Assembly (NCBI GenBank): GCA_020442965.1
Contig: JAGRJB010000086.1
Location: 1-13,634 of the forward strand
DNA from: Pseudomonadales bacterium
GTDB lineage: Bacteria > Pseudomonadota > Gammaproteobacteria > Steroidobacterales > Steroidobacteraceae
Direction of reading: 5' to 3'
DNA length: 13,634 nt
The notes beneath the pieces are model-generated. The model saw only the letters and a program-made list of their open reading frames with translations. It searched no databases and was not told where the DNA came from. Shown in pieces: positions 6,502 to 13,405 of this stretch. Made by a program: the position numbers and the translations under genes. Numbering within the stretch: the first letter of the stretch is position 1; every line of letters starts with the position of its first letter.

Positions 6502-7491
6502 ATGGACCGCCGTGCGCTCATGAGCAGTCTGGCTGGTGCCGCGTTCGTGGCCACCGTGGGCCCCGTTTGGGCGAATACCCCGGCCCGACCCTACAGGCGT
6601 ATCACCGGCACGGACGAAGACCCGCCGGAAGAGCTGCAGTACGCGACGCGAACGACCTTGGATCGAATCGGCCGGATCATGGCGCCCGTCATGGTCAATG
6701 GCCAGGGCCCGTATCTTTTTGTGATCGATACCGGCGCCAGCCATTCCACGCTATCACCCGCGCTGGCCACGAAGCTTCAAGTGGTGCCGAACAACGGCGA
6801 TATCGTGACGCTGAACGGGGTCACGGGCGCGGCCCAGGTACCGGTCGTGCACATCGACAGCCTCGAGGCCGGCGCACTGCTCCTCGAGGATCAGCGTATG
6901 CCGATCATCTGGTCGTCGATCATGGCGAATGCCGACGGCATCCTCGGTGTCGCCGGGCTCACCGAGCAGCGTATCGACGTCGACTTCGGCCGCAACAGGA
7001 TCGAGATCCGGCGCAGTCGCGGCGGTGCCCGGACCGGGGGGGCATTCAAGATCCGTGCGGAGCGTCTCAAGGGTGGTGTATTGCGGGTGCAAGGTCGCGT
7101 CGGACGTTACAAGACCGCCATCATCATCGACACCGGCTCTGAACGGACGCTCGGCAACGGCGCCTTGCGCGATGCCTTGATAGGCCATCGCAACCGAGAT
7201 GATGCAGAGGCGACGGAAGTCACGGGCGCCACGGAACAGATCGCCGCAGGCGAGCGATGGCGCGCACCGGCCATCAAACTGGATGACCTGATTATTGGCG
7301 ACGTCGACGTAACGTTCGGCAATTTTCACGTTTTCGACGTCTGGGAACTCCAGCACACGCCGGCCTTGATCCTGGGCATGGACGTGATCGGCGTGCTGGA
7401 GTCGTTTACGATCGACTACCGACGCCGCGAGATCAGCGTCATCACCACCGATCATCAACCGCGGCTCTGGGAAGCGCGCGGTTCAACCTGA
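6502..7491 (+). CDS. Exported retropepsin-like aspartyl protease with two DTG motifs
   Basis: The 329-residue product begins with a signal peptide (MDRRALMSSLAGAAFVATVG, then PVWA before a likely cleavage at Ala24-Asn25). The RR is a weak twin-arginine candidate, so Sec export is also possible. Two aspartyl protease half-domains follow. The first has YLFVIDTGASHSTLS (DTG 76-78) and DGILGVAGL; the second has AIIIDTGSERTLGNG (DTG 210-212) and ALILGMDVIG. Each half thus keeps the catalytic triad and a hydrophobic-hydrophobic-Gly motif, so one chain could form a complete pepsin-like active site. Bacterial members are usually single-domain dimers. The ATG at 6502 is favoured over a GTG at 6496 because AGGA lies 8 nt upstream. 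msrB follows after 4 nt, so the two are likely co-transcribed. The substrate is unknown. Confidence 0.8.
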   Translation: MDRRALMSSLAGAAFVATVGPVWANTPARPYRRITGTDEDPPEELQYATRTTLDRIGRIMAPVMVNGQGPYLFVIDTGASHSTLSPALATKLQVVPNNGDIVTLNGVTGAAQVPVVHIDSLEAGALLLEDQRMPIIWSSIMANADGILGVAGLTEQRIDVDFGRNRIEIRRSRGGARTGGAFKIRAERLKGGVLRVQGRVGRYKTAIIIDTGSERTLGNGALRDALIGHRNRDDAEATEVTGATEQIAAGERWRAPAIKLDDLIIGDVDVTFGNFHVFDVWELQHTPALILGMDVIGVLESFTIDYRRREISVITTDHQPRLWEARGST

Positions 7492-7495
7492 CGAA

Positions 7496-7906
7496 ATGAG
7501 TAGCGACAAGCAATTTGCGGTTCACAAATCCGAGGCCGAATGGCGTACGGAGCTGCCTGCCGATACGTTTCGCGTCTTGCGTGAGCACGGTACGGAGCGC
7601 GCCGGCTCGAGCCCTCTCAACTATGAGAAGCGCTCCGGGAAATTTCACTGTGCCGGCTGTGATCAACCACTATTCGAATCCGCTACCAAGTTCGAGAGCG
7701 GCACCGGCTGGCCGAGCTTCTTCAGGCCCTTGCCCGATGCTGTGGAGACAAGGACCGAAGGTAGTCTGTTCATGAAGCGCACGGAAGTGCACTGCTCGCG
7801 ATGCGGCGGGCACTTGGGACATGTGTTCAACGATGGACCCGCCCCCACGGGTGAACGTTACTGCATGAATGGCGTGTCGCTGCGCTTCGAGCCAGCGGCA
7901 GAGTGA
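7496..7906 (+). CDS. msrB: Peptide-methionine (R)-S-oxide reductase (MsrB)
   Basis: MsrB reduces methionine-R-sulfoxide in oxidised proteins. The 136-residue protein (E. coli 137) has the two zinc-binding CxxC pairs, Cys52/Cys55 (HCAGCDQ) and Cys100/Cys103 (HCSRCGG). It also has GTGWPSF, HLGHVFNDGP and the catalytic Cys123 in RYCMNGVSLRF. The resolving cysteine found in many MsrBs (SGCGWPSF) is Thr70 here, so regeneration must use another cysteine or a reductant acting directly on the sulfenic acid. That substitution occurs naturally in part of the family. No signal peptide is seen, so it is cytoplasmic. The start lies 4 nt after the stop of the upstream protease gene, with no strong ribosome binding site, which suggests coupled translation. 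Confidence 0.96.
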   Translation: MSSDKQFAVHKSEAEWRTELPADTFRVLREHGTERAGSSPLNYEKRSGKFHCAGCDQPLFESATKFESGTGWPSFFRPLPDAVETRTEGSLFMKRTEVHCSRCGGHLGHVFNDGPAPTGERYCMNGVSLRFEPAAE

Positions 7907-7931
7907 TCCGCGACGAGGCTCAGTCGCGGAT
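7906..7931. terminator. Stem-loop between convergent msrB and the diheme cytochrome gene
   Basis: ATCCGCGAC (7906-7914) and GTCGCGGAT (7923-7931) form a perfect 9-bp stem around an 8-nt loop. It starts at the last base of the msrB stop and ends 3 nt before the stop of the minus-strand cytochrome gene. It could serve as a bidirectional terminator or an mRNA 3'-end stabiliser for both operons. No T-run follows on either strand, so it is not a classical intrinsic terminator. Confidence 0.5.
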
Positions 7932-7934
7932 ACC

Positions 7935-8744
7935 TCAGTTCGCAGCCCAGCTCAACGAGGCTAACCACGCCGACAAATCCTGAATACTCGCGTCATCGAG
8001 CGCGACGGCAACGCCACTCATGACGAAGTCCGTGGTCGAGTCCTGCTGTTTTCCGTCACGGTATTCGGCCAGTTTTAGGCGCAGGTAGGCAGCTTGTTGG
8101 CCGCGCAACGCTGGATAAGCAGCGTAGGGCGTGCGGCCGTTGCGGTCGCGTCGCAACGCGTCGCGATGACCGCGCGCATCCGATCCGTGACAGCCCTGAC
8201 ACGGCGGGATGCCACGCCCCGGATCGCCCGACAGGTATAACAACTCACCGCGTTGCAGCTGCTCTGCCGTTGCCGGACGCGCCGCGGCTTCCGTGGCGGG
8301 CGCGGCAGCCGGGTCCAGGCCGGCGTAGTAAACCGCCAGATCGCGCATGTCGGCGTCGCTGAGATCGGCCGCGAGCGGCGTCATTGGCGGCGTCATCTGG
8401 CCGCCAGGCATGGCGTCGCGTTTGTACTCCACCAATTGCCAGTACGTGAAATCGGCGTGTTGCCCCGCCAAGCTCGGAAACTCCTGGACGATAGCAATGC
8501 CGTGTTCACCGTGACAGCCCGCGCAGGATTCGGACTTGCGGCGCCCAGCCTCCGCATCGCCAGCGATCGGTCGAATCGCCCGAAGGTCACTGTACGGCGC
8601 GTGCAGCAATGCCGCTGCCACCTGGGTGTTAGTGCCAGCTGATGACTCGTCCAATGCCGACGTTTGTCCCGCAGACTGGGCGCCAGCGTGCCCGGCAGCC
8701 AGGCAGAGCGCGGCGCAGGCGACGCTGCGCATCAGCGGGCTCAC
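7935..8744 (-). CDS. Periplasmic diheme cytochrome c, c4-like
   Basis: The 269-residue protein has a signal peptide (cleavage near GHAGA-QS) and two class I cytochrome c domains. The heme sites are CAGCH (74-78) and CQGCH (182-186). Each domain keeps the c4-type elements: PSLAGQ and PALRGQ, and Met ligands at about Met121 (PMTPLAADLSDADMRDLAVYY region) and Met242 (FVMSGVA). Cytochrome c4 proteins carry electrons through the periplasm. The GTG start overlaps the mtrB stop as GTGA (8744-8741) and has GAGG 7 nt upstream, so it is the third gene of the conduit operon. It is well placed to shuttle electrons between inner-membrane quinone enzymes or a terminal oxidase and the decaheme cytochrome. 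Direction of electron flow cannot be read from sequence. Confidence 0.92.
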   Translation of the reverse strand: MSPLMRSVACAALCLAAGHAGAQSAGQTSALDESSAGTNTQVAAALLHAPYSDLRAIRPIAGDAEAGRRKSESCAGCHGEHGIAIVQEFPSLAGQHADFTYWQLVEYKRDAMPGGQMTPPMTPLAADLSDADMRDLAVYYAGLDPAAAPATEAAARPATAEQLQRGELLYLSGDPGRGIPPCQGCHGSDARGHRDALRRDRNGRTPYAAYPALRGQQAAYLRLKLAEYRDGKQQDSTTDFVMSGVAVALDDASIQDLSAWLASLSWAAN

Positions 8745-11287
8745 AGCTTTACCTCGAACGCCAGGCCGATCAGATTGGCGCTGTAGTCAGTCGGCCCACC
8801 GTCCGTGTCGACGCGATGATCGAGGACCTGGCCATTCTCAAAACCCAGGTAATGCCAGTCGGACACGCGACCTCGTTCATAACGATCGAACACACGCACG
8901 CTGAACGAGCGATTCACCGGAATCGCCACGCCGAGCGAGACCGCGTGGGCACGATAGAGCATGTCTGGAAACTGCCCAGTCAGCAGGGCCGCCAACGCAG
9001 GTGTGGTGAGCGCGCCGGGTGAATTGAAGCTGTAGGACGTGCGGCCGCGCGATGAGCTCCAGTTCCAGTTAGCATCCAGCTTGATCCGTCCGACCGTCTG
9101 ATTGAGCGTCAGACCGGCGTAGTGATTACGTTGCCGATCGCGCGACCACCAGCGATTGGCCTCTGGATAGGTAGCGCCGCCCAGGACCGGGTCCGGTGTC
9201 AAGGCGGCATCATTGACATTGGCCAGATCCAGGCTCGAGCGGTCGAAGCCGTACCAGACGCTCGCCACCGTGGCAGTTGTGGGCTGCCATTCCCATTGCA
9301 GACTGCCGCCCAGCGCATCGTAACCTCGTCGGCCGATCACCGCACTGTAGTCGTTCCAGTCGCCACGGACTGACGCATAGAACGTCATGTCACTCGGTAG
9401 GACAAAGGTCGCCATCAAATCGGCTTTGTGCTGCGTGCGGCCGCCGACGTCGTACTTGCGCATGGCCGAAACCGTGTGCGCGGGTACGCCATTCGGCGGA
9501 ATGACGAAGCCCGGGAGCGAGGTCGAGAACGTGTACTCGTACGGATTGAACTCGTATTCGCTGCCGGTACGGCGCAGGTAGGTGTAGTTAGCGCGAAAGG
9601 TGAGCCAGTCGAACGTGCGATTGTGCCAGGTAAGCTTGAGCGAATGATCGTTGGTCGTGGCAACCTCGCGATTGCCGCGTTTGGTGCGATCGAAACTGTA
9701 TGTGGTGCCGAGTGAGTTGCTGGTATTCAGACGCACATCCGCACTCAGCGTGAACTGTAATAGTTCACGATCGAGCGGCAGGTTGCGAATGCGCGTAATG
9801 TTGCTGGCGCCTGGGCCCGGATCCCAAATGCCGGATTCGAATGGCACCACGCTACCCTGCGCGCCGTTTTCCGCCGGGTAACCCCACTGACCGGTGAGCG
9901 GGTTGAAGGCGTCGTAGTCGCCTTGATAATCCTGCCGATCGTATTTCGCGCTTGCCCGCCAGGTGACGTCACGCCCCGGCTGCAGCACGACTCGCGCATC
10001 GAGCATCGAGGTCTTGATCGCGAGATCGGCGCGCGCGCGCGACAAGGCAGCGCTCGTGTTCCAGTTTGCACAGTCGTACAGGTTGCCGGGAATGACCGGG
10101 ATACCGAACTGGCCAGTGCAGGTCATCGGTGGTGCCAACTGGTCGTTCTGGCTCAATTCACCACCCGATGCGGCCAACGAGAACTCACCGTTCAGGGCGA
10201 TCTTGCGAGTCAGATTGACCCGCAGATGGTGATAGTCGTTCTCCGGTTCGTAGGCGAACTGGCCGCTGGTTAGCAGCGGCGACACCAGGCCAGGCACAAC
10301 CGGCCGGACCGCGAAGGGCACCTGGTAGTCGAACGTGCCATTGGCATGGCGGAAGAACGAGCCCGAATACGCAAACTCCATGCGCCAGGCGCTGCCCGTC
10401 CAGCGTGCGCCGCCGTTGAGATTGACAGTACTGTCATCGATTGGCCGCGGAATCTCGTACGCGCCGCCGTTGTCGGCAAACGGATAATTGAAAAAGAACG
10501 GACCGCCGAACGGGCGCGCGCCCGCGCGCGACTCATGGCTGATATTTCCGAATGCTACCCAGCGCGGACTGATGAAATAGTTGATGCCGAGGCCCTGCTT
10601 GTCACGCACCACCACCAGGCTCTGCTCCGGCTGGCTGGCCGACACCGCTGCAACTTGCGCAGAGGTGCTGCTGGCTGGCGTCAGGGCGCCGTTCAGCGTG
10701 AGATTATTGCTACCAATGCCCTCCCAGATCGAACGGGCATTGCTGCTCGTCACATTGGATTGGCTGCGCACGAATGCCTGGATGCGATACTTGCCGGCAC
10801 GTCCGTACAACGCACGCAGGTATTGATCGTCGTCGTTGATGCGACTGGCGCGCACATCGAAATAACTGCCGTCGCTCGGCTTCTCGTAGCGGAAACTGCC
10901 ACCCAGATACAGACCGTCATCCCAATTCGAGTAGCGGCTGAACAGCATGTTGTCCTGGTCGCCCGAGAGCCCCAGATAACCGACCGAAAACGCGCCGCGG
11001 TACTGCCATTCGCCGCCCAGCAGAAACTCCGGATGATCGGGCGGACAGGCATACAGGAAGCCCGTGGGCGTCCGCTTGCGAACGCTCGTCAACCAACTGG
11101 CGCCATCGGGATCGCAGCCCAGCGTGCCTATGCCGCTGCTCGGCTCGAGGCCGCTGGGATCGAGAGCATTGCCAAACTGCAAATCGATGCCGAGACCGCT
11201 GTCTTGCGCCCGGGCGAAGGGCGCGATCAGTAACAGCACCATGCACAGCGTGAGTCGTGAGGCTTGTGATCTTTGCAGCATGCGCAC
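8741..11287 (-). CDS. mtrB: MtrB/PioB-family outer-membrane beta-barrel protein
   Basis: MtrB/PioB porins form the outer-membrane sheath that holds a decaheme cytochrome and lets electrons cross the membrane. The 848-residue product starts with a signal peptide (LTLCMVLLLIAPFARA before QDSG). It is otherwise rich in alternating aromatic beta-strands such as FDVRASRIN, WRMEFAYSGSFF and FRANYTYLRR, and ends in a strand (LIGLAFEVKL). Two cysteines lie near the N-terminus (Cys58 and Cys81) instead of the CxxC of Shewanella MtrB. A GTG at 11287 has GGGAG 7 nt upstream; ATG 11281 two codons later is the alternative, and a much earlier in-frame ATG (11353) lies inside the cytochrome gene. It begins 13 nt after mtrA and overlaps the c4-like gene by 4 nt. 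The size is closer to PioB than to Shewanella MtrB. Confidence 0.92.
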   Translation of the reverse strand: MRMLQRSQASRLTLCMVLLLIAPFARAQDSGLGIDLQFGNALDPSGLEPSSGIGTLGCDPDGASWLTSVRKRTPTGFLYACPPDHPEFLLGGEWQYRGAFSVGYLGLSGDQDNMLFSRYSNWDDGLYLGGSFRYEKPSDGSYFDVRASRINDDDQYLRALYGRAGKYRIQAFVRSQSNVTSSNARSIWEGIGSNNLTLNGALTPASSTSAQVAAVSASQPEQSLVVVRDKQGLGINYFISPRWVAFGNISHESRAGARPFGGPFFFNYPFADNGGAYEIPRPIDDSTVNLNGGARWTGSAWRMEFAYSGSFFRHANGTFDYQVPFAVRPVVPGLVSPLLTSGQFAYEPENDYHHLRVNLTRKIALNGEFSLAASGGELSQNDQLAPPMTCTGQFGIPVIPGNLYDCANWNTSAALSRARADLAIKTSMLDARVVLQPGRDVTWRASAKYDRQDYQGDYDAFNPLTGQWGYPAENGAQGSVVPFESGIWDPGPGASNITRIRNLPLDRELLQFTLSADVRLNTSNSLGTTYSFDRTKRGNREVATTNDHSLKLTWHNRTFDWLTFRANYTYLRRTGSEYEFNPYEYTFSTSLPGFVIPPNGVPAHTVSAMRKYDVGGRTQHKADLMATFVLPSDMTFYASVRGDWNDYSAVIGRRGYDALGGSLQWEWQPTTATVASVWYGFDRSSLDLANVNDAALTPDPVLGGATYPEANRWWSRDRQRNHYAGLTLNQTVGRIKLDANWNWSSSRGRTSYSFNSPGALTTPALAALLTGQFPDMLYRAHAVSLGVAIPVNRSFSVRVFDRYERGRVSDWHYLGFENGQVLDHRVDTDGGPTDYSANLIGLAFEVKL

Positions 11288-11300
11288 GGTCTTGCTCCCG

Positions 11301-12407
11301 CTATTTGTGTAGCCGCGGACCAGCCGGATGGTTCGAGCCATGGATCTGGGCATGGCAGGTGAGACAACCTCGGCCCATCACACGCTCATCAGGCGCCAGA
11401 CCGCTCGCCAGCTGCTGCTCGTTGGGCATGTCGTTCGGATGGCGCACGTGCGAATGACATTGCTGACACAGCATCGGAATCGGCGCGACCAGCAACGCGT
11501 GCTGGTTTGAGCCATGGGGCGTGTGGCAGCTCAGGCAGGATTCGCGTACCGGCGCATGCTCGAACAGAAACGGCCCGCGCTTTTCAGCATGACATTGATA
11601 ACAAGTCTCGTTGACCGTATCCGTTTTCAGTAGCACCGCGTTGATGCTGCCGTGCGGGTTGTGGCAATCGACGCATGCCATCTGACCCTCTGGCAGCGGC
11701 ATGTGTGAACGTCGATTGAATTGCTGGCGGATGTCCTGGTGGCAGGTCGCGCAGGTTTCGTTGATCGACCGTTTGGCCTGCAAGCCCTCGGCAGACGATT
11801 GCGCCATCGGGTTATGGCAGTCGCTGCACGACAATTGGTTGCGCCGATGCACGGAACCGAGCCACTGATCCCGCGCGCCGCCCGCGTGGCAAGCCAGGCA
11901 GCTCGCCGTTTGCGTCTCGACGGGCGTGCCACCGTCGTGAGTAAAGGCAATGATCAGGCCGCGTGCAGTCGGATTCTTTGCGTGCGCTGCGCCCGGCCCG
12001 TGGCAAGCCTCGCAGGTCGGCGTCGTGGGGCTGGCCGCCAATGCCACGTTCATGCCGAGAGCATGCGTCGTGTGCGCGAACGACTTGGATTCCAGCGTGT
12101 GGCAGGCCATACAAACGGCTTGTCCGACCGGCTTGGCATCTCGCACCGCGGGATTGTTGGCGACGCTCGCGTGTGCGAAGCCGGGCGATGCGGCAATGCT
12201 CGGATGCCCTGTGCGTCCGCGGCTACCGAGTGTATCGTCGTCGAGACGGTCGTCGAGACGGTCGTCGAGACGGTCGCCGAGACTGGTGGCCGGAAGATTG
12301 TGCGGATTGGGCTTGGCGTCACCTTGCTGCGCGTCCACCGGCGCGTACCAAGCCGCGGCGGCGAACAAGCCGACCGTGGCGAAAGTCATGACGACGAATT
12401 CTCGCAT
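11301..12407 (-). CDS. mtrA: Decaheme c-type cytochrome, MtrA/DmsE/PioA family
   Basis: MtrA-family cytochromes form the heme wire inside the MtrB barrel. The 368-residue protein has ten CxxCH sites, with first cysteines at 99, 132, 170, 194, 219, 245, 269, 291, 314 and 348. It ends with the family motif HAQIHGSNHPAG. Recurrent DCHNPHG and SCHTPHGS segments supply distal histidines. A signal peptide (FVVMTFATVGLFAAAAWYAP, cleavage near VDA-QQ) sends it to the periplasm. About 65 residues lie between the signal peptide and the first heme, longer than in MtrA, and contain an acidic DDRL repeat. ATG 12407 has an excellent AAGGGAGG (plus-strand CCTCCCTT 12413-12420) at 5-nt spacing. It is first in an mtrA-mtrB-c4 operon. 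Whether it serves metal reduction, Fe(II) oxidation or DMSO respiration is open. Confidence 0.95.
   Translation of the reverse strand: MREFVVMTFATVGLFAAAAWYAPVDAQQGDAKPNPHNLPATSLGDRLDDRLDDRLDDDTLGSRGRTGHPSIAASPGFAHASVANNPAVRDAKPVGQAVCMACHTLESKSFAHTTHALGMNVALAASPTTPTCEACHGPGAAHAKNPTARGLIIAFTHDGGTPVETQTASCLACHAGGARDQWLGSVHRRNQLSCSDCHNPMAQSSAEGLQAKRSINETCATCHQDIRQQFNRRSHMPLPEGQMACVDCHNPHGSINAVLLKTDTVNETCYQCHAEKRGPFLFEHAPVRESCLSCHTPHGSNQHALLVAPIPMLCQQCHSHVRHPNDMPNEQQLASGLAPDERVMGRGCLTCHAQIHGSNHPAGPRLHK
12241..12284. repeat. 12-bp in-frame tandem repeat in mtrA (encodes DDRL repeats)
   Basis: TCGAGACGGTCG occurs three times without a mismatch (12241-12252, 12253-12264, 12265-12276), followed by a degenerate partial copy CCGAGACT. 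Read on the coding strand it gives GDRLDDRLDDRLDDDTLG in the linker between signal peptide and first heme. Because the unit is a multiple of three, copy-number slippage would change linker length and charge without shifting the frame. Confidence 0.9.
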
Positions 12408-12643
12408 TCTCGCCTCCCTTGTTCGCGGCGAGCCCTGAACCACGCAAGCAAAGCAAGCGGACCTGTCAAGACATACGACTACGCTCCACGTACCGGCTCC
12501 GCCATACGGACTTACCGAGACGGTTCTATGAGATGATTCAATTCGCAGCTGTACAGACGGGGACCAAACTAACTAATAGCTGCGTAGCCTGTCGGCGGAT
12601 ACCTACAGGATGGTTAGCACAGACTCTCTCGGCACGGCCCTTT
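12408..12643. promoter_or_regulatory. 236-nt intergenic region upstream of the mtrA operon
   Basis: No ORF here looks real. It must contain the promoter of the minus-strand mtrA-mtrB-c4 operon, because the only gene upstream (DUF2063) ends at 12644. On the minus strand TTGACA (12469-12464) is a perfect -35, but the hexamer at 17-nt spacing (TGCGTG) is a poor -10, so an activator may be needed. Other marks are a direct repeat GCAAGC-AAA-GCAAGC (12445-12459), a palindrome CTGTACAG (12549-12556), a weak inverted repeat CCTGT/ACAGG (12588-12609) and the strong mtrA ribosome binding site. No FNR box comparable to the four in the left half was found. No convincing intrinsic terminator for the DUF2063 gene is visible. 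Confidence 0.45.
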
Positions 12644-13405
12644 TTAGATGCGGAAAGCTGCGAGTGCAAACAACCGCCGCAGTGCTGCCCCCAGATCGAA
12701 CACCGCATCGAGGGCGAGGGCGCGCTCGGCCGCCTCCCCCAGCGAGACACCCTGCTCTAGTTCCCGAGCAAACAAGTAGCCCGCCTCATCGAGCGATGCC
12801 AAAGCGATCTCATCGGGTAGCGCGCGCACCAGCAGCCAGTCGTCACCTTCATCCAGTCGCACAGTGTCTACCGACTCGACGCCCGCCTGGTTGGCCAGCC
12901 AGATGCGCCGAATCGGAAACCGCGAGCGGATGAGCCGTGCGCCCGGATGAAAGTTGAAATGCAATGCGTCGTATTGCTCGGCCGGCACGTCACGCAATGC
13001 GTCCGGCGTCAGCGCCTCGACCAGAGCAGCGCGACGCGCATCCTCGATGGCCCACTCGAGCGCTGCGACATCGGCAAGGTACGCGTACTCGCCGCCTCCG
13101 AATCTCTCGCCCAGAAAAGTCGGGAACGCGAAACCGAGATGATGCAGATCGCCACGCGTCGACGGGTGCTGCGGCCGATACTCGTCAGCGAGGTCCCGGA
13201 AATATTCGCTGCCGACCAAGCGCTCGATCACCGGGTACATCAGCGCCAGTGCACCACGCACACCCTGACGATGATTGTTAGTGTAGATGCCGAGCCGCAG
13301 CGCAGGCGCAATGCCTGCCGCCTGCAGTAACCCCTGCTCGGGGAGACGCTGTTCGCCGAACAAGCCAGCCGCGAACTGCCGCTGTACATCAAGCAGCGAT
13401 GGCAA
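12644..13405 (-). CDS. HvfC/BufC-family (DUF2063) RiPP-modification partner protein
   Basis: The 253-residue product has the DUF2063 N-terminal pattern: [14 protein letters not shown], then [42 protein letters not shown] and [18 protein letters not shown]. These proteins work with DUF692 (MNIO) iron enzymes and are thought to bind the precursor peptide so that its cysteines can be modified, as in bufferins (copper-responsive RiPPs). A TTG at 13405 is chosen as start: it gives the family N-terminus ([10 protein letters not shown]), has GGGAG 6 nt upstream (plus-strand CTCCC 13412-13416) and overlaps the DUF692 stop by 17 nt, a typical coupling. A GTG at 13432 would add nine residues without a good ribosome binding site. 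The order DUF692-DUF2063 is standard. The precursor gene, usually upstream, would lie beyond the right edge. Confidence 0.88.
   Translation of the reverse strand: MPSLLDVQRQFAAGLFGEQRLPEQGLLQAAGIAPALRLGIYTNNHRQGVRGALALMYPVIERLVGSEYFRDLADEYRPQHPSTRGDLHHLGFAFPTFLGERFGGGEYAYLADVAALEWAIEDARRAALVEALTPDALRDVPAEQYDALHFNFHPGARLIRSRFPIRRIWLANQAGVESVDTVRLDEGDDWLLVRALPDEIALASLDEAGYLFARELEQGVSLGEAAERALALDAVFDLGAALRRLFALAAFRI

Noticed and set aside
6754..7458. Minus-strand ORF of 234 codons opposite the aspartyl protease
   Set aside because: The plus-strand frame carries a signal peptide and two DTG motifs. The minus-strand frame shows nothing recognisable.
10425..10438. Perfect palindrome TGACAGTACTGTCA inside mtrB
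   Set aside because: It is in the middle of a long coding region, far from any start, and explained by the codons for D-S-T-V. A chance palindrome of this length is not surprising in 13 kb.
10346..11233. Plus-strand ORF of 295 codons opposite mtrB
   Set aside because: It is antisense to a well-supported barrel gene, Ala/Arg-rich, with no domain or ribosome binding site to support it.
12241..12284. Tandem repeats considered as a CRISPR or iteron array
   Set aside because: The 12-bp units are directly contiguous without spacers and are in frame within mtrA, so they are a coding minisatellite.
12588..12645. Possible intrinsic terminator (CCTGT/ACAGG repeat and the T-run at 12641-12645)
   Set aside because: The stem is only 5 bp with a long loop and is not adjacent to the T-run. 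The T-run is on the plus strand, where no gene ends.
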